Shown here: positions 15,717 through 27,649 of the stretch, in pieces
Position numbering within the stretch: the stretch's first letter is position 1
Layout of the letters: every line of letters starts with the position of its first letter
From: DASUPK01 sp963724665
Lineage (GTDB): Bacteria > Actinomycetota > Thermoleophilia > Solirubrobacterales > 70-9
Assembly: GCA_963724665.1 (NCBI GenBank)
Contig: CAVRVH010000007.1
Span: forward strand, 372,001 to 436,000
Reading direction: 5' to 3'
DNA length: 64,000 nt
Translations under genes and position numbers: made by a program
The notes under the pieces: generated by a model
What the model saw: only the letters and a program-made list of their open reading frames with translations
What the model was told of the DNA's origin: nothing
Databases searched by the model: none

Positions 15717-16581
15717 TGGCCCGATCCGGGGACGAGGGCGGTCTCGATCTCGACGCCGCGGACGACCGGGCCGTCGACGCAGAGCCGCATATATCCGCCA
15801 CCGGCCTGTGGAATCGCGCAGCCGAAGCAGGCTCCGAAGCCGCAGGCCATCGGGGCCTCGAGCGCCAGCTCACATGCCACGCCTCGGTCCGCGCACTGAA
15901 TCCGAACGGCCTCGAGCATCGCGGGGGGCCCGCAGGCGTAGACAGCGCCACTCGAGACGTCATCGCCCTCCATCAGCACGGCCAGCAGGTCCGTCACATA
16001 GCCGCGGTGGCCGGTATGCCCGTCCTCGCTCGCCAGTCGGATCTCCGAGCAGTCGAAGAGGTCGAGGCCCCCTGAGTTGGGCTTGTCCCGGAAGCCGAGC
16101 AGGACCCGCGTGGGGATCCCGGCTCGGAGCAGCCGGCGGCGCCAGAGCGCCAGTGGCGCGACCCCGATGCCACCGCCGATCAGGATCGCTCCAGCGGCGT
16201 CGGCGGCAACGTCCGTCGGCGCCGCAAACGGGCGGCCGAGCGGACCGTGGACCCAGAGTCCCTCGCCGGGATCCAGGCCGGCAAGCCTCGAGGTGCCCGG
16301 CCCGACCGCTTGCACCAGGAAGTCGAGCCTGACCCCAGAGCCCTCCCGCTGTGCATCGGCGACGGAGAAAGCGCGGGCCAGGTACGGACGGCCCTCGTCC
16401 CCACCCCAGCCGGAGTCCGCGGCGAGCATGTAGAACTGGCCGGCGGCCGGCTCCGGTCCCGCCGGATCGAGGACGGAGAAGATCCGATAGCCACCAGAGG
16501 GAATGTTGCGAGTCACCTCGCAGAGCCGCCGGCCGAACGGGGCGACAATCCTCTCCCCCAGCTTCTGCGCGGCTCCGGCGG

Positions 16582-16585
<4 letters not shown>
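15713..16585 (-). CDS. pyrK: dihydroorotate dehydrogenase electron transfer subunit
   Basis: A 290-residue flavoprotein reductase with a ferredoxin-reductase fold. The FAD region includes YLARAFSV, the NAD-binding region has the glycine-rich ILIGGGIGVAPL, and the [2Fe-2S] site is the C-terminal cysteine set in CGFGACFGC followed by LCVDGP. It couples PyrD to NAD+. It overlaps carB upstream by four bases and pyrD downstream by four. It is about 30 residues longer than typical PyrK, mainly through loops around residues 60-110. Confidence 0.92.
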
Positions 16586-19684
<3,099 letters not shown>

Positions 19685-19692
<8 letters not shown>

Positions 19693-20107
19693 TGAGCAAC
19701 GCCTTGGCGGCGTCAACCGCTTCCTCACGGGAGTCGTACACATGGCCGCGGCGCAGCAGGCCGTCCTCGAACTGCGCGAGCAGGGCTATCTCACGCTCCA
19801 TCTCCACCCCGGTCTCGCGACTCTGGATCGACAGGCGGCATCTGGCCAGAACCACGTCATCCGAGAGCTGCTCGAACTCGCGATTCTCGTAGCGGGGCGC
19901 AAAGGCGTCGAGCCATTCGCTGAAGAACGCGACCATGCCGTCGGGGCCGTGGTACGTCCTGCCGTCCACACCGGCGAGCAGCGGAGTCCACTCGCATTCC
20001 GGGTGGACGGCCTCGGCAGCCAGCGCCCGAAGCCCCGCCCGGTCTTGGTGCTCGACCGTATCCCAGGTGCGCCGCACCGCCTCGATCGGCGACATCGGAT
20101 CGGTCAT
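19685..20107 (-). CDS. SnoaL/NTF2-like protein inside the pyr operon
   Basis: A 140-residue protein with the NTF2-like pattern: an N-terminal helix with VRRTWDTVEHQDRAGLRALAAEAVHPE, then the DGRTYHGPDGMVAFFSEWLDAF segment and alternating strands. SnoaL-like proteins form a cone fold used as small enzymes, binding proteins or decoys; no catalytic pair can be assigned. It overlaps carA by four bases and carB by eight, so it is firmly embedded between the two carbamoyl phosphate synthase genes. No link to pyrimidine synthesis is known to me. Confidence 0.8.
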
Positions 20108-21213
20108 TTCGCCAACTCCAGAAAGCGATCGAAGAGGTAGCGGGCGTCATGCGGGCCGGGACCGGCCTCCGGGTGGTACTGGACGGTGCAGCCGGGGACG
20201 TCCTTCAGCACCAGGCCCTCGACCGTGCGGTCGTAGAGGTTGAGGTGGGAGAGCTCCGCCTCGCCGAAGTCCGTCTGCCAGCTGACGGGCTCGTCGCCGT
20301 CGATGGTCCGGTCGCCGCCCGGGCCGAGCACCGCGAAGCCGTGGTTCTGCGAGGTGATGTCGATCCGGCCCGTCTCCAGGTCCTTGACCGGATGGTTGGC
20401 GCCGCGATGCCCGAAGGGGAGCTTGTAGGTCTCGAGGCCGACGGCGCGACAGAGCAGCTGGTGGCCGAGGCAGATGCCGACGACCGGTTTCTTGCCGACC
20501 ACCCCGCGGACGTTCTCGACGACGTAGTCGAGCGCGCCCGGGTCGCCGGGGCCGTTCGCGAGGAAGACCAGGTCAGGGTCCCGGGCGAGTACGTCCTCGG
20601 CGGACGTGTCGCACGGCAGGAGGGTCACCCGGCAGCCGCGCTCCTTGAGCTGGCGGATGATCGACAGCTTGATGCCGGTATCGATCCCTACAACGTGTGG
20701 ACCGTCGCCCTCGATCTCAACCGGCTCGCCGGGAGTCACCGTCCGGGCGAAGTCCGCGCCGTCCATGGAGGGCTCGGCCGCGACGCGCTCTCGCGCGTCG
20801 GACTCGTCGAGCTCCGCCGGGAAGATGCCGCCCCGCATCGCCCCTAGGTCGCGGATGTGGCGGACGAGGGCTCGCGTGTCGATCCCGCCGATCGCGGGCA
20901 CGCCGCAGTCGCGCAGCCAGTCCAGCCAGCCTCCCTCGGCAGTCGCCGCGTCCTCCCCGTTCTTGCCCTCGCGCATGATCACGCCGCGGACGTGGACGCG
21001 CTCGGACTCCTTCGCGTCGCCGGAGACGCCGTAGTTGCCGATCAGCGGGTAGGTGAAGGTGATGATCTGCCCGGCGTAGGAGGGATCCGTGACCGCCTCC
21101 TGGTAGCCGGTCATCGAGGTGTTGAAGACGACCTCGCCGGTGACGTCGCCGCCCGAGCCGAGCAGCTCGCCGTCGAGCCGGGTGCCGTCCTCGAGCAGGA
21201 TGTAGCCGCTCAC
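20104..21213 (-). CDS. carA: carbamoyl phosphate synthase small subunit
   Basis: A 369-residue CarA. The start is GTG at 21213 (VSGYILLEDGTRLDGELLG), overlapping the preceding stop by four bases (GTGA). The frame stays open far upstream into the frameshifted hydrolase gene; that is an artefact, not a fusion. The N-terminal domain has GEVVFNTSMTGYQEAVTDPSY. The class-I glutaminase domain has VVGICLGHQLL (nucleophile Cys) and VQYHPEAGPGP (His and Glu). It supplies ammonia from glutamine to CarB. Confidence 0.95.
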   Translation of the reverse strand: MSGYILLEDGTRLDGELLGSGGDVTGEVVFNTSMTGYQEAVTDPSYAGQIITFTYPLIGNYGVSGDAKESERVHVRGVIMREGKNGEDAATAEGGWLDWLRDCGVPAIGGIDTRALVRHIRDLGAMRGGIFPAELDESDARERVAAEPSMDGADFARTVTPGEPVEIEGDGPHVVGIDTGIKLSIIRQLKERGCRVTLLPCDTSAEDVLARDPDLVFLANGPGDPGALDYVVENVRGVVGKKPVVGICLGHQLLCRAVGLETYKLPFGHRGANHPVKDLETGRIDITSQNHGFAVLGPGGDRTIDGDEPVSWQTDFGEAELSHLNLYDRTVEGLVLKDVPGCTVQYHPEAGPGPHDARYLFDRFLELAK

Positions 21214-21801
21214 GTCACCTTCTCCCTTGCCTTCGGCATGGCTCCCGGATTCGGCGCGTATTCCAGGATCAGCTTCTGGACAGCCTTGAACTCGTCGGTG
21301 CCGGCCCGGCCGAGCAGCTCGAAGAGCGCGGTCTCGACGCTGGTCAGGGTCGCGCCCGGCCTGCTCCATCTTGTGCAGCCCCACGCGCTTGTTCTCCTCG
21401 GTCCGCGAGCCGACCGCGTCCTCGGCCACCTGGACCTCGGCTCCGTCCTCGAGAAGATCGAGGACGGTCTGATTGACGCAGACGTGGGTCTCGATGCCGC
21501 AGACGAGCGCCTGGTCGCGGCCTTCGAGGTCGAAGCCCTCGGCGTCGGCGGCGGAGAAGACGACCTTCTCGAGCGGTCGCGTGCCCTCCGGTAGATGCTC
21601 CGCGACCTCCGGAGCGGTCTCACCGAGGCCCTTGGGGTACTGCTCGGAGACGATGATCGGGATCCCCATCGCCTCCGCGCCCTCGATCAGCGTGGCCGTC
21701 GCGTTCGCCACCCGCTCGAAGTCCGGGATCGCCTTCCGGAACCCCTCCTGAACATCGACGACGACCAGGGCGGTCCGATCGCGGTCGAGCTTGCCGTTCA
21801 A
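21210..21801 (-). CDS. ISOC1/ISOC2-type cysteine hydrolase, frameshifted
   Basis: An isochorismatase-superfamily hydrolase. The TTG start at 21801 overlaps the pyrC stop by four bases. Visible features are the ALVVVDVQEGFRKAI start with the catalytic Asp, SEQYPKGLG, the EKVVFS lysine and the nucleophile Cys in CGIETHVCVNQT. The C-terminus (FKAVQKLILEYAPNPGAM) recalls animal ISOC1/ISOC2. One extra base in the CCC at 21355-21357 breaks the frame after HKMEQAG; removing it restores ATLTSVETALFELLG to the stop. The substrate is unknown. Its position between pyrC and carA invites a link to pyrimidine metabolism, which is only an inference. Confidence 0.75.
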
Positions 21802-23179
21802 GAGGCGACCCCGAGCGCGAAGCTCCGCTGGCGAAAGGCGACCCGGCCGGCCGCGACGGTCATCAGGACGCGCCCGGTCAGCTGCCTGCCGCCGAAGCAG
21901 TTGTTGTAGGAGCGGCTCTCGTAACCGTCCTCGCCGACTGTCCAGGTGAGCTCGGGATCGATCAGCGTCGACGTTCGCAACGGCGCCGGCCTCGAGCCGC
22001 GGCGCCTCGATCCCGAAGGGCTCGCCACCGCAGGTCATCCGCTCGACCAGGAGTTCCAAGCGGGAGGACGCCCGGGAGGACGAGGTCGGTGTACAGCGCG
22101 GAGAAGGCGGTCTCCAAGCCGGTCACGCCGAGGGCCGCCTCCTCGAAGGGCACCTCCTTCTCCTCCGCGGCGTGGGGCGCGTGATCCGTGGCGACGCAGT
22201 CGATCGTGCCGTCGCGCAGACCGTCGATCAGCGCCTGGCGATCGTCCTCGGTGCGCAGCGGAGGGTTCATCTTGAAGCGGGCGTCGAGGCTGCGGACAGC
22301 TTCATCGGTGAGGGTCAGGTGGTGAGGGCTGGCCTCGCAGGTGACCTGGACTCCGGCCTCCTTCGCGCGGGCGATCTCCTCGACCGAGGCCCTGGCCGAG
22401 AGGTGCTGGACGTGGATCCGCGCCCCTTCATATAGGGCGAGCGAGCAGTTGCGGGCGATCATGGTCGACTCCGAGACCGCCGGGATGCCCGCCATGCCGA
22501 GCGCCGCCGAGACCTCGCCCTCGTTCATCACTCCCCCGGAGGAGAGGTCCGGGTCCTCCTCGTGGAGAGCGATCACCCGGCCGGCCAGGCGCTGGTACTG
22601 GAGAGCCCGGCGCAGCACCCTGGCGTTGGCGATCGGCAGGCCGTCGTCGGAAAAGGCGATCGCCCCGGCCTCGGCGAGCTCGGCCATCTCGCTGAGCTCC
22701 TGTCCCGCCATCCCGCGAGTGACGTTGGCGACGAAGCCGACGGGGATCGATGCCTCCCGCTCGGCGCGGTCCCGGACCGAGCCGAGCACCGCGGCGGAGT
22801 CGATCGGCGGAGACGTGTTGGCCATGGCGATCACGGCGCAGTAACCACCGGCAGCAGCCGAGCGGGTGCCGGTCTCGAGGTCCTCCTTGTGCTCCTGGCC
22901 GGGGACCCTGAAGTGAACGTGCGGGTCGACGAAGGCAGGCAGGGCCAGCAGGCCCTCGCCGTCGACGATCTCGGCGCCGTCGACGTCCGGAGCGCTGCCG
23001 GCATCCGCGATCTCGGCGATCTCGCCGTCGCGGACGATCAGGTCATGGGCGCCGTCGAGGCCGGTCCGCGGATCCAGGAGGCGCGCGGCTTTGATCACCA
23101 GGTTCGCTCCCGGCGCCGGCCGGGAGATCAGCTTGGGCGCCTCGGCGCCTCCGTCCGATCCGTTCTCCATGACGTTCAC
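21798..23179 (-). CDS. pyrC: dihydroorotase, with two apparent frameshifts
   Basis: A type-I dihydroorotase. It has the metal motif DPHVHFRVPG, MANTSPPIDS, the GGVMNEGEVSAALGMAGIP region, CEASPHHLTLTD and the catalytic VATDHAPHAAEEK. The GTG start overlaps pyrB by four bases. The 3' part is broken: an extra base near 22058-22059 shifts after LPGVLPL, and another near 21966 shifts after AVANVD. Repair restores ELLVERMTCGGEPFG, then LIDPELTWTVGEDG, and a normal C-terminus ending at 21798. Length after repair is about 460 residues. Since this step is essential for de novo synthesis, sequence error is the likelier cause. Confidence 0.85.
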
Positions 23180-24135
23180 GCCGGCTGTCCGATCGTCGGG
23201 GTGTCGGCGGGGGCCGGGCCGCGATCTGGCCGTGCCCTGTCGCTCCCTGCGAGCAGCTCGTAGAGGATCGCCATGCGCACCACCAGCCCGCTCTCCACCT
23301 GGGCGGTGATCAGCGACTGCGGCGAGTCGATCACCTCGGGCGAGAGCTCCACACCGCGGTTCACCGGGCCCGGGTGCATGAGCAGCTGGCGCGGTCCGAG
23401 TCGCCGCGAGTCGATCTGGTAGCGGGCGGCGTACTCGCGCAGCGAGGGGACGAAGCTCTCGCTCATCCGCTCCCGTTGCATCCGCAGGGCGTAGACGACA
23501 TCGGCGTCACTCAGCCCGTTGAGGTCGTAGGAGACATCGCAGCCGAGAGCCTCGATGCCGCGGGGGATCAGCGTCGGCGGGCCGCAGAGAGTCACCCTCG
23601 CTCCCATCTTCTGGAAGGCGAGCAGACAGGACCGTGCGACGCGGCTGTGCAGGACGTCGCCGACGATCCAGATGTTGGTCCCGTCCAGCGATTCGAGTCG
23701 CTGATGGAGCGTGAACACGTCGAGCAGCGCCTGGGTTGGGTGCTCGTGCTTGCCGTCGCCGGCGTTGATCACCGAGGCCTCGGTCCAGCGCGCCACCAGC
23801 CCGGCCGCACCCGCGTGCGGGGAGCGGATCACGATCGCCGCCGGGTCGTAGGCGGAGAGGGTCGCGACTGTGTCCTTCAGCGACTCGCCCTTGTCGACGG
23901 AGGATCCGGCCGACTTGACGCTGACCACATCGGCGGAAAGGCGCTTGGCGGCGAGCTCGAAGGAGGAGAGAGTCCGGGTGCTCGCCTCGTAGAAGAGGTT
24001 GACGATGGTGCGGCCGCGGAGCGTCGGAACCTTCTTGATGTCGCGCCGGCCAACCTCGGCGAAGCTCTGCGCCCGCTCGAGAATGCGGTCCATCTCCTCG
24101 CGCGAGAGCTGATCCACTCCGAGCAGGTGCTTCAT
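23176..24135 (-). CDS. pyrB: aspartate carbamoyltransferase catalytic subunit
   Basis: A 319-residue ATCase. The carbamoyl phosphate motif STRTLSSFELA is present, with the 80s-loop region KSAGSSVDKGESLKDT, the HPTQALLDVFTL motif and the C-terminal MHPGPVNRGVEL. It joins carbamoyl phosphate and aspartate. No pyrI-type regulatory subunit is nearby, as in other Gram-positive lineages, where regulation comes from PyrR. It overlaps pyrR and pyrC by four bases each. Confidence 0.96.
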   Translation of the reverse strand: MKHLLGVDQLSREEMDRILERAQSFAEVGRRDIKKVPTLRGRTIVNLFYEASTRTLSSFELAAKRLSADVVSVKSAGSSVDKGESLKDTVATLSAYDPAAIVIRSPHAGAAGLVARWTEASVINAGDGKHEHPTQALLDVFTLHQRLESLDGTNIWIVGDVLHSRVARSCLLAFQKMGARVTLCGPPTLIPRGIEALGCDVSYDLNGLSDADVVYALRMQRERMSESFVPSLREYAARYQIDSRRLGPRQLLMHPGPVNRGVELSPEVIDSPQSLITAQVESGLVVRMAILYELLAGSDRARPDRGPAPADTPTIGQPA

Positions 24136-24746
24136 GAGTCCTCCCTCCGTCGTGAAACGGGTCGCTCCTCGGCTTCGCCTCCGGAGCGCCCTCGCATCAA
24201 TGCTCCGGCGGGCGTGATCGCGACCTCGTCCATCCCGTCGGTCTCCTCGAGCCGGACGTTCACCCGCTCCCCGGGGGCCGTCGGCAGGTTCTTGCCGACG
24301 TAGTCGGGGCGGATCGGCAGCTCGCGGTGACCGCGGTCGGCGAGCACGGCGAGCTGGACCCGGGCCGGGCGGCCGTAGTCGAAGAGGGCGTCGATCGCCG
24401 CGCGCACCGTGCGGCCCGTGTAGAGCACGTCGTCGACCAGGACGATCGTGCGCCCGGCGAGGTCGAAGTCGAGGTGGGAGTCGTGGACGATCGGGGCGTC
24501 ACGGGGCTCGCGCCGCTCGATGTCGTCGCGGTAGAAGGAGATGTCGAGGTCGCCGAGCGGGACCTCGGTACCGGAGAGCTCGCCCACCAGGGCGTGCAGG
24601 CGGCGGCAGATGACGGCGCCGCGCGTGTGGATTCCGACCAGCGCCAGCCGATCCGAGTCCTCATTCTTCTCGACGATCTCGTGGGCGATACGGACAAGCG
24701 TCCGCCGCAGATCGTCGTGATCGAGCACGACCTTCTCGTCGCTCAC
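24132..24746 (-). CDS. pyrR: bifunctional pyr operon RNA-binding regulator / uracil phosphoribosyltransferase
   Basis: A 204-residue PyrR from the GTG at 24746, preceded by the strong site GGAAGGAG. The PRPP-binding motif is IVLVDDVLYTGRTVRAAID, with ALVGIHTRGAVICRRLH and the DISFYRDD segment as family hallmarks. PyrR senses UMP/UTP and binds pyr mRNA. A matching RNA loop lies just upstream (24763-24776). The last 25 residues (SGGEAEERPVSRRRED) extend past the usual end. It heads the operon and overlaps pyrB by four bases. Confidence 0.95.
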   Translation of the reverse strand: MSDEKVVLDHDDLRRTLVRIAHEIVEKNEDSDRLALVGIHTRGAVICRRLHALVGELSGTEVPLGDLDISFYRDDIERREPRDAPIVHDSHLDFDLAGRTIVLVDDVLYTGRTVRAAIDALFDYGRPARVQLAVLADRGHRELPIRPDYVGKNLPTAPGERVNVRLEETDGMDEVAITPAGALMRGRSGGEAEERPVSRRREDS

Positions 24747-24762
24747 TGCTCTGCTCCTTCCC

Positions 24763-24776
24763 GGCCTCACGGGACC
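24763..24776 (-). promoter_or_regulatory. PyrR-binding RNA loop in the pyr leader
   Basis: The minus-strand sequence GGTCCCGTGAGGCC contains the conserved core TCCNGNGAGG of PyrR-binding loops. Its outer A-U pair is replaced by a G-C pair and a flanking C-G pair extends the stem. It lies about nine bases before the pyrR ribosome-binding site, so binding of PyrR with UMP could block translation, as described for mycobacteria, instead of acting on a terminator. Confidence 0.7.
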
Positions 24777-24832
24777 GTGGTTAAAGGGGCTTGCCGCGCC
24801 AGCGTAGCAGCGGCGTGCGACGATTCCCGGCC

Positions 24833-25699
24833 ATGAAGTCGCAGGTTGCGGAAGCTATCGAGCGCCATCGGGCCGCTGGACGGGAGTTCGAGGCCGGCGG
24901 CGTCGGCAGCTTCGTCCGGGAGCAGGGAGAGGGCGATCCGGTGGTCCTCATGCACGGCATTCCGGTCAGCTCCTTTCTCTACCGGAAGGTCCTGCCTCTG
25001 CTGGCCGAGCGGGGACTGCGGGGAGTGGCGTTCGACCTGCCGGGGCTGGGGCTCGCCGAGAAGCCCATGGGCTTCGACTACAGCTGGTCCGGGCTCGGCC
25101 GCTGGACGGGCGAGGCGATCGATGCGCTCGGCATCGACCGGTGCCACCTCGTCCTTCACGACGTCGGAGGCCCGATCGGTCTCGAGTGGGCTCTGCGCAA
25201 TCGCGATCGGGTCCGGTCCCTGACAGTGCTGGACACCCTGATCGACGTGGCCCACTTCCGGCGTGTCTGGACGATGGACCTCGCCGCGCCCCCGGTGATC
25301 GGGCCACTCTGGGTGGCGACCATGCGACCGCCCGTCGCGCGCTGGCTCTTCTACATGCAGGGGATCGCCGATCGCTCCTCCACCCCCGCGCACGAGGTCG
25401 ATGCACACTTTGCGCTGGTGCATCGCGATGGCGGCGGCCATTCGTTCCGCCAGATCGTCCGCGGCTTCGAGCTCACTGAGGAGAAGGAGCGCTTCTACGT
25501 CGACGGCCTTCGCGAGGCGGGCTGGCCGGCATCGATCGTCTGGGGCGAGCGGGATCCGGCGCTGGGAGCGGACCGCCGCCGGGCGATCGAAGAGGCGCTC
25601 GGCGTCGAGGCGACCGTGCTGCCGGCCAAGCACTTCCTCCAGGAGGACCAGGCGCCGGCGGTCGCAGGCGCAATCGCCGATCTGGCCGCTTCGGCCTAG
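24833..25699 (+). CDS. alpha/beta hydrolase, haloalkane dehalogenase-like
   Basis: A 288-residue alpha/beta-hydrolase from the ATG at 24833. The oxyanion region is LMHGIPVSSFLYRKVLP; the nucleophile elbow is VLHDVGGPIG, with Asp in place of Ser; the acid is in WGERDPAL; the catalytic His is in PAKHFLQED. Asp nucleophiles occur in haloalkane dehalogenases and epoxide hydrolases. The Trp that usually follows the nucleophile in dehalogenases is Val here, so dehalogenation is uncertain. It is divergent from pyrR, sharing an 86-base intergenic region. Confidence 0.8.
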   Translation: MKSQVAEAIERHRAAGREFEAGGVGSFVREQGEGDPVVLMHGIPVSSFLYRKVLPLLAERGLRGVAFDLPGLGLAEKPMGFDYSWSGLGRWTGEAIDALGIDRCHLVLHDVGGPIGLEWALRNRDRVRSLTVLDTLIDVAHFRRVWTMDLAAPPVIGPLWVATMRPPVARWLFYMQGIADRSSTPAHEVDAHFALVHRDGGGHSFRQIVRGFELTEEKERFYVDGLREAGWPASIVWGERDPALGADRRRAIEEALGVEATVLPAKHFLQEDQAPAVAGAIADLAASA

Positions 25700-26679
25700 T
25701 CGCCGGCGGGGGCGGGCTCGGCCAGCGGCTCAGGCCGCTGCTTCGCTCCCTCCTGGATCAGCTCCGGCTCGCCGCGCTCCGGAAACGGGATCTCGACCAG
25801 GTCGAAGTCCCGCGGCGCCATGGTGTTCGGGAAGACGTCACGCGCCTCGTTCAGGACCGCCGAGACGTTGTAACGGGACGAGACGTGGACTATCGCCAGC
25901 ATGTGGACCTCCGCGTCCGCCGCGAGCTGGGCGGCATCGCGTGCCGTCGAGTGTCCGGTGTCCGCGGCCCGAGCGGACTCCTCGAGCGCGAAGGTCCCGT
26001 CGTGGATCAGCAGCTGGGCCGCGTGTGCCGCGACGCGGGTCATCTCGCATGGTGCGGTGTCGCCGGTGATCACGACCTTGCGGCCGGGACGCGGATCGCC
26101 GAGGACCTGCTCCGGACGCACCTCCGAGCCGTCGACGGCGACGGTCTCCCCTCGCTGCAGCTTGCCGAAGTCGCGGTCGTCGGTGATTCCGAGGCCACGG
26201 GCGGCCTCGACGTCGAATCGACCCGGCCGCTGGGGCTCGACGTAGGCATAGCCGACCGCCTTCATCCGGTGCTCGACCTCGAAGGCGCTCATCTCGAAGC
26301 CATCGTGCTCGATTCCCTCACCCGGTCCGAGCTCGACGAGCTCAACGTCATACCGGAGCCGCCCGAAGATCCGACGAAGCGCCTCGAACAGCTCGCGAAG
26401 CCCCGCGGGCCCGACGATCCGGAGAGGAGCCTGCCGCTCCATCAGGTCATAGGTCTTGAGCAGGCCCGGGAGCCCGAGGTAGTGGTCTGCGTGGAAGTGG
26501 GTGATGTAGATGTCGTCGACCTGGACGAGCCCGGTCGAGTTGATCATCTGCCGCTGAGCGCCCTCCCCCGCGTCCACCAGGATGCGGCTGCCGCCCGCCC
26601 GGATCAGGACGCATGCGGTCGCCCTCCGCGCCGAGGGCACGGAGCCGCCGGTGCCGAGGAAGACAACGGAGAGATCCAT
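25696..26679 (-). CDS. rnz: ribonuclease Z
   Basis: A 327-residue RNase Z of the MBL superfamily. It has FLGTGGSVPSARRAT at the start, DAGEGAQRQM, the metal motif HFHADHYLGLPG, the VEHRMKAVGYAY segment, the bridging-Asp motif VITGDTAPC and GHSTARDAA. It cleaves 3' trailers from tRNA precursors. The tRNA-Arg gene just upstream has no encoded CCA, so RNase Z processing would be needed. It converges with the alpha/beta hydrolase, overlapping its end by four bases. Confidence 0.92.
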   Translation of the reverse strand: MDLSVVFLGTGGSVPSARRATACVLIRAGGSRILVDAGEGAQRQMINSTGLVQVDDIYITHFHADHYLGLPGLLKTYDLMERQAPLRIVGPAGLRELFEALRRIFGRLRYDVELVELGPGEGIEHDGFEMSAFEVEHRMKAVGYAYVEPQRPGRFDVEAARGLGITDDRDFGKLQRGETVAVDGSEVRPEQVLGDPRPGRKVVITGDTAPCEMTRVAAHAAQLLIHDGTFALEESARAADTGHSTARDAAQLAADAEVHMLAIVHVSSRYNVSAVLNEARDVFPNTMAPRDFDLVEIPFPERGEPELIQEGAKQRPEPLAEPAPAGD

Positions 26680-26752
26680 GGGGCAAGCCTAGGGGCGAGC
26701 GTCCGCCCGGGCGGGCGTGCCCTGCCGCACCACACCTAGACTTGACCGTCTC

Positions 26753-26826
<74 letters not shown>

Positions 26827-26837
26827 CTTAGCGCTGC

Positions 26838-27305
26838 TCAAACGACGCAGACGTTGCTCACGTGCAGCTCCACGCGGCTGAAGCGGTGGCGGCGTATCTG
26901 GACCTGCTTCGTCTCGCCCTGAAGGCAGGGGCGCACGATCGCGGCGCTCTGCGCCTGATCCAGTGGACAGACCGTTTCCGGCGTCGGATTGCAGGTCGGC
27001 GGATTGGGCGGCACCGAGCTGACGTTGTAGGCGCCCTTCTTCAGCCTCAGCCTGAAGTGGCCGTCGCTGATCGCCTGGCTCGCCACCTGCTGCCCGTCGC
27101 TCACTCGCGTGACGGTGATGGTCACCATGCCCGTGTAAACAGGCTCCGGCGGAGGCGGCTCGGCGCAGGCACCCGCGCACGTGGAGTTGAAGACCGTCCC
27201 CGCGACTCCCGAGGGCTTGTGACTGTGGTGCTTCTTCGCATCGGCGGGCGCGGCGAGGAACGCGAGCACGCCGACAAGCGCCAACGCTGTCAGAAGCTTT
27301 CGCAC
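26838..27305 (-). CDS. secreted protein with a His/Lys-rich mature N-terminus
   Basis: A 155-residue protein with a clear signal peptide (MRKLLTALALVGVLAFLAAPADA) and cleavage expected at ADA-KK. The mature start KKHHSHKPSG is basic. The rest shows a carboxypeptidase-regulatory-like strand pattern (MVTITVTRVSDGQQVAS, then GHFRLRLKKGAYNV) and six cysteines that may form disulfides. It is probably an extracellular carrier- or adhesin-type domain; no specific family is recognised. It is convergent with the tRNA gene. Confidence 0.7.
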   Translation of the reverse strand: MRKLLTALALVGVLAFLAAPADAKKHHSHKPSGVAGTVFNSTCAGACAEPPPPEPVYTGMVTITVTRVSDGQQVASQAISDGHFRLRLKKGAYNVSSVPPNPPTCNPTPETVCPLDQAQSAAIVRPCLQGETKQVQIRRHRFSRVELHVSNVCVV

Positions 27306-27357
27306 GGCCCCTCCCTACCCGGATACCCGGACGCGCCGCGCCCGAATCCCGCGAGCG

Positions 27358-27630
27358 TCAGCCGCCGGCGACAGCCGGCAGGATCGTGACCTCGTCGCCG
27401 TCCGTGACTGCCGTGTCGAGGCCGTCCTGGAAGCGGATGTCCTCACCGGAGACGTAGACGTTCACGAAGCGCCGCAGGTCGCCGTCCTGGGTGATCCGCT
27501 CGCGCAGGCCGTCGTGCTGGTCGAAGACGGCATCCAGCGCCTCGCCTACGGTCGTGCCCTCGACCTCGATCTCGCCGTCGCCGCCTGTGGCGGCGCGGAG
27601 CTGGGCCGGGATCTTCACGGTGACGCTCAT
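27358..27630 (-). CDS. MoaD/ThiS-family sulfur carrier protein (CysO/HcyS-like)
   Basis: A 90-residue beta-grasp protein: VTVKIPAQLRAATGGDGEIEVEG, a central helix TVGEALDAVFDQHDGLRERI, a DGDEVTILPAVAGG end and the terminal Gly-Gly needed for adenylation and thiocarboxylation. It starts 19 bases after the thrC-like stop and is cotranscribed with it behind a SAM-I riboswitch. No moaE, thiG or moeB gene is nearby, so molybdopterin or thiamine roles are not supported by context. By analogy with CysO (paired with CysM) and HcyS (homocysteine synthesis), it may carry sulfide for the adjacent PLP enzyme. That function is inferred. Confidence 0.85.
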   Translation of the reverse strand: MSVTVKIPAQLRAATGGDGEIEVEGTTVGEALDAVFDQHDGLRERITQDGDLRRFVNVYVSGEDIRFQDGLDTAVTDGDEVTILPAVAGG

Positions 27631-27649
27631 CCGGTGGAGATCTTATTCA

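Noticed and set aside
20104..22059. An apparent 651-residue fusion of an isochorismatase-type hydrolase with CarA
   Set aside because: The fusion appears only because an extra base near 21356 removes the hydrolase stop from frame. The hydrolase C-terminus continues in another frame and CarA has its own GTG start.
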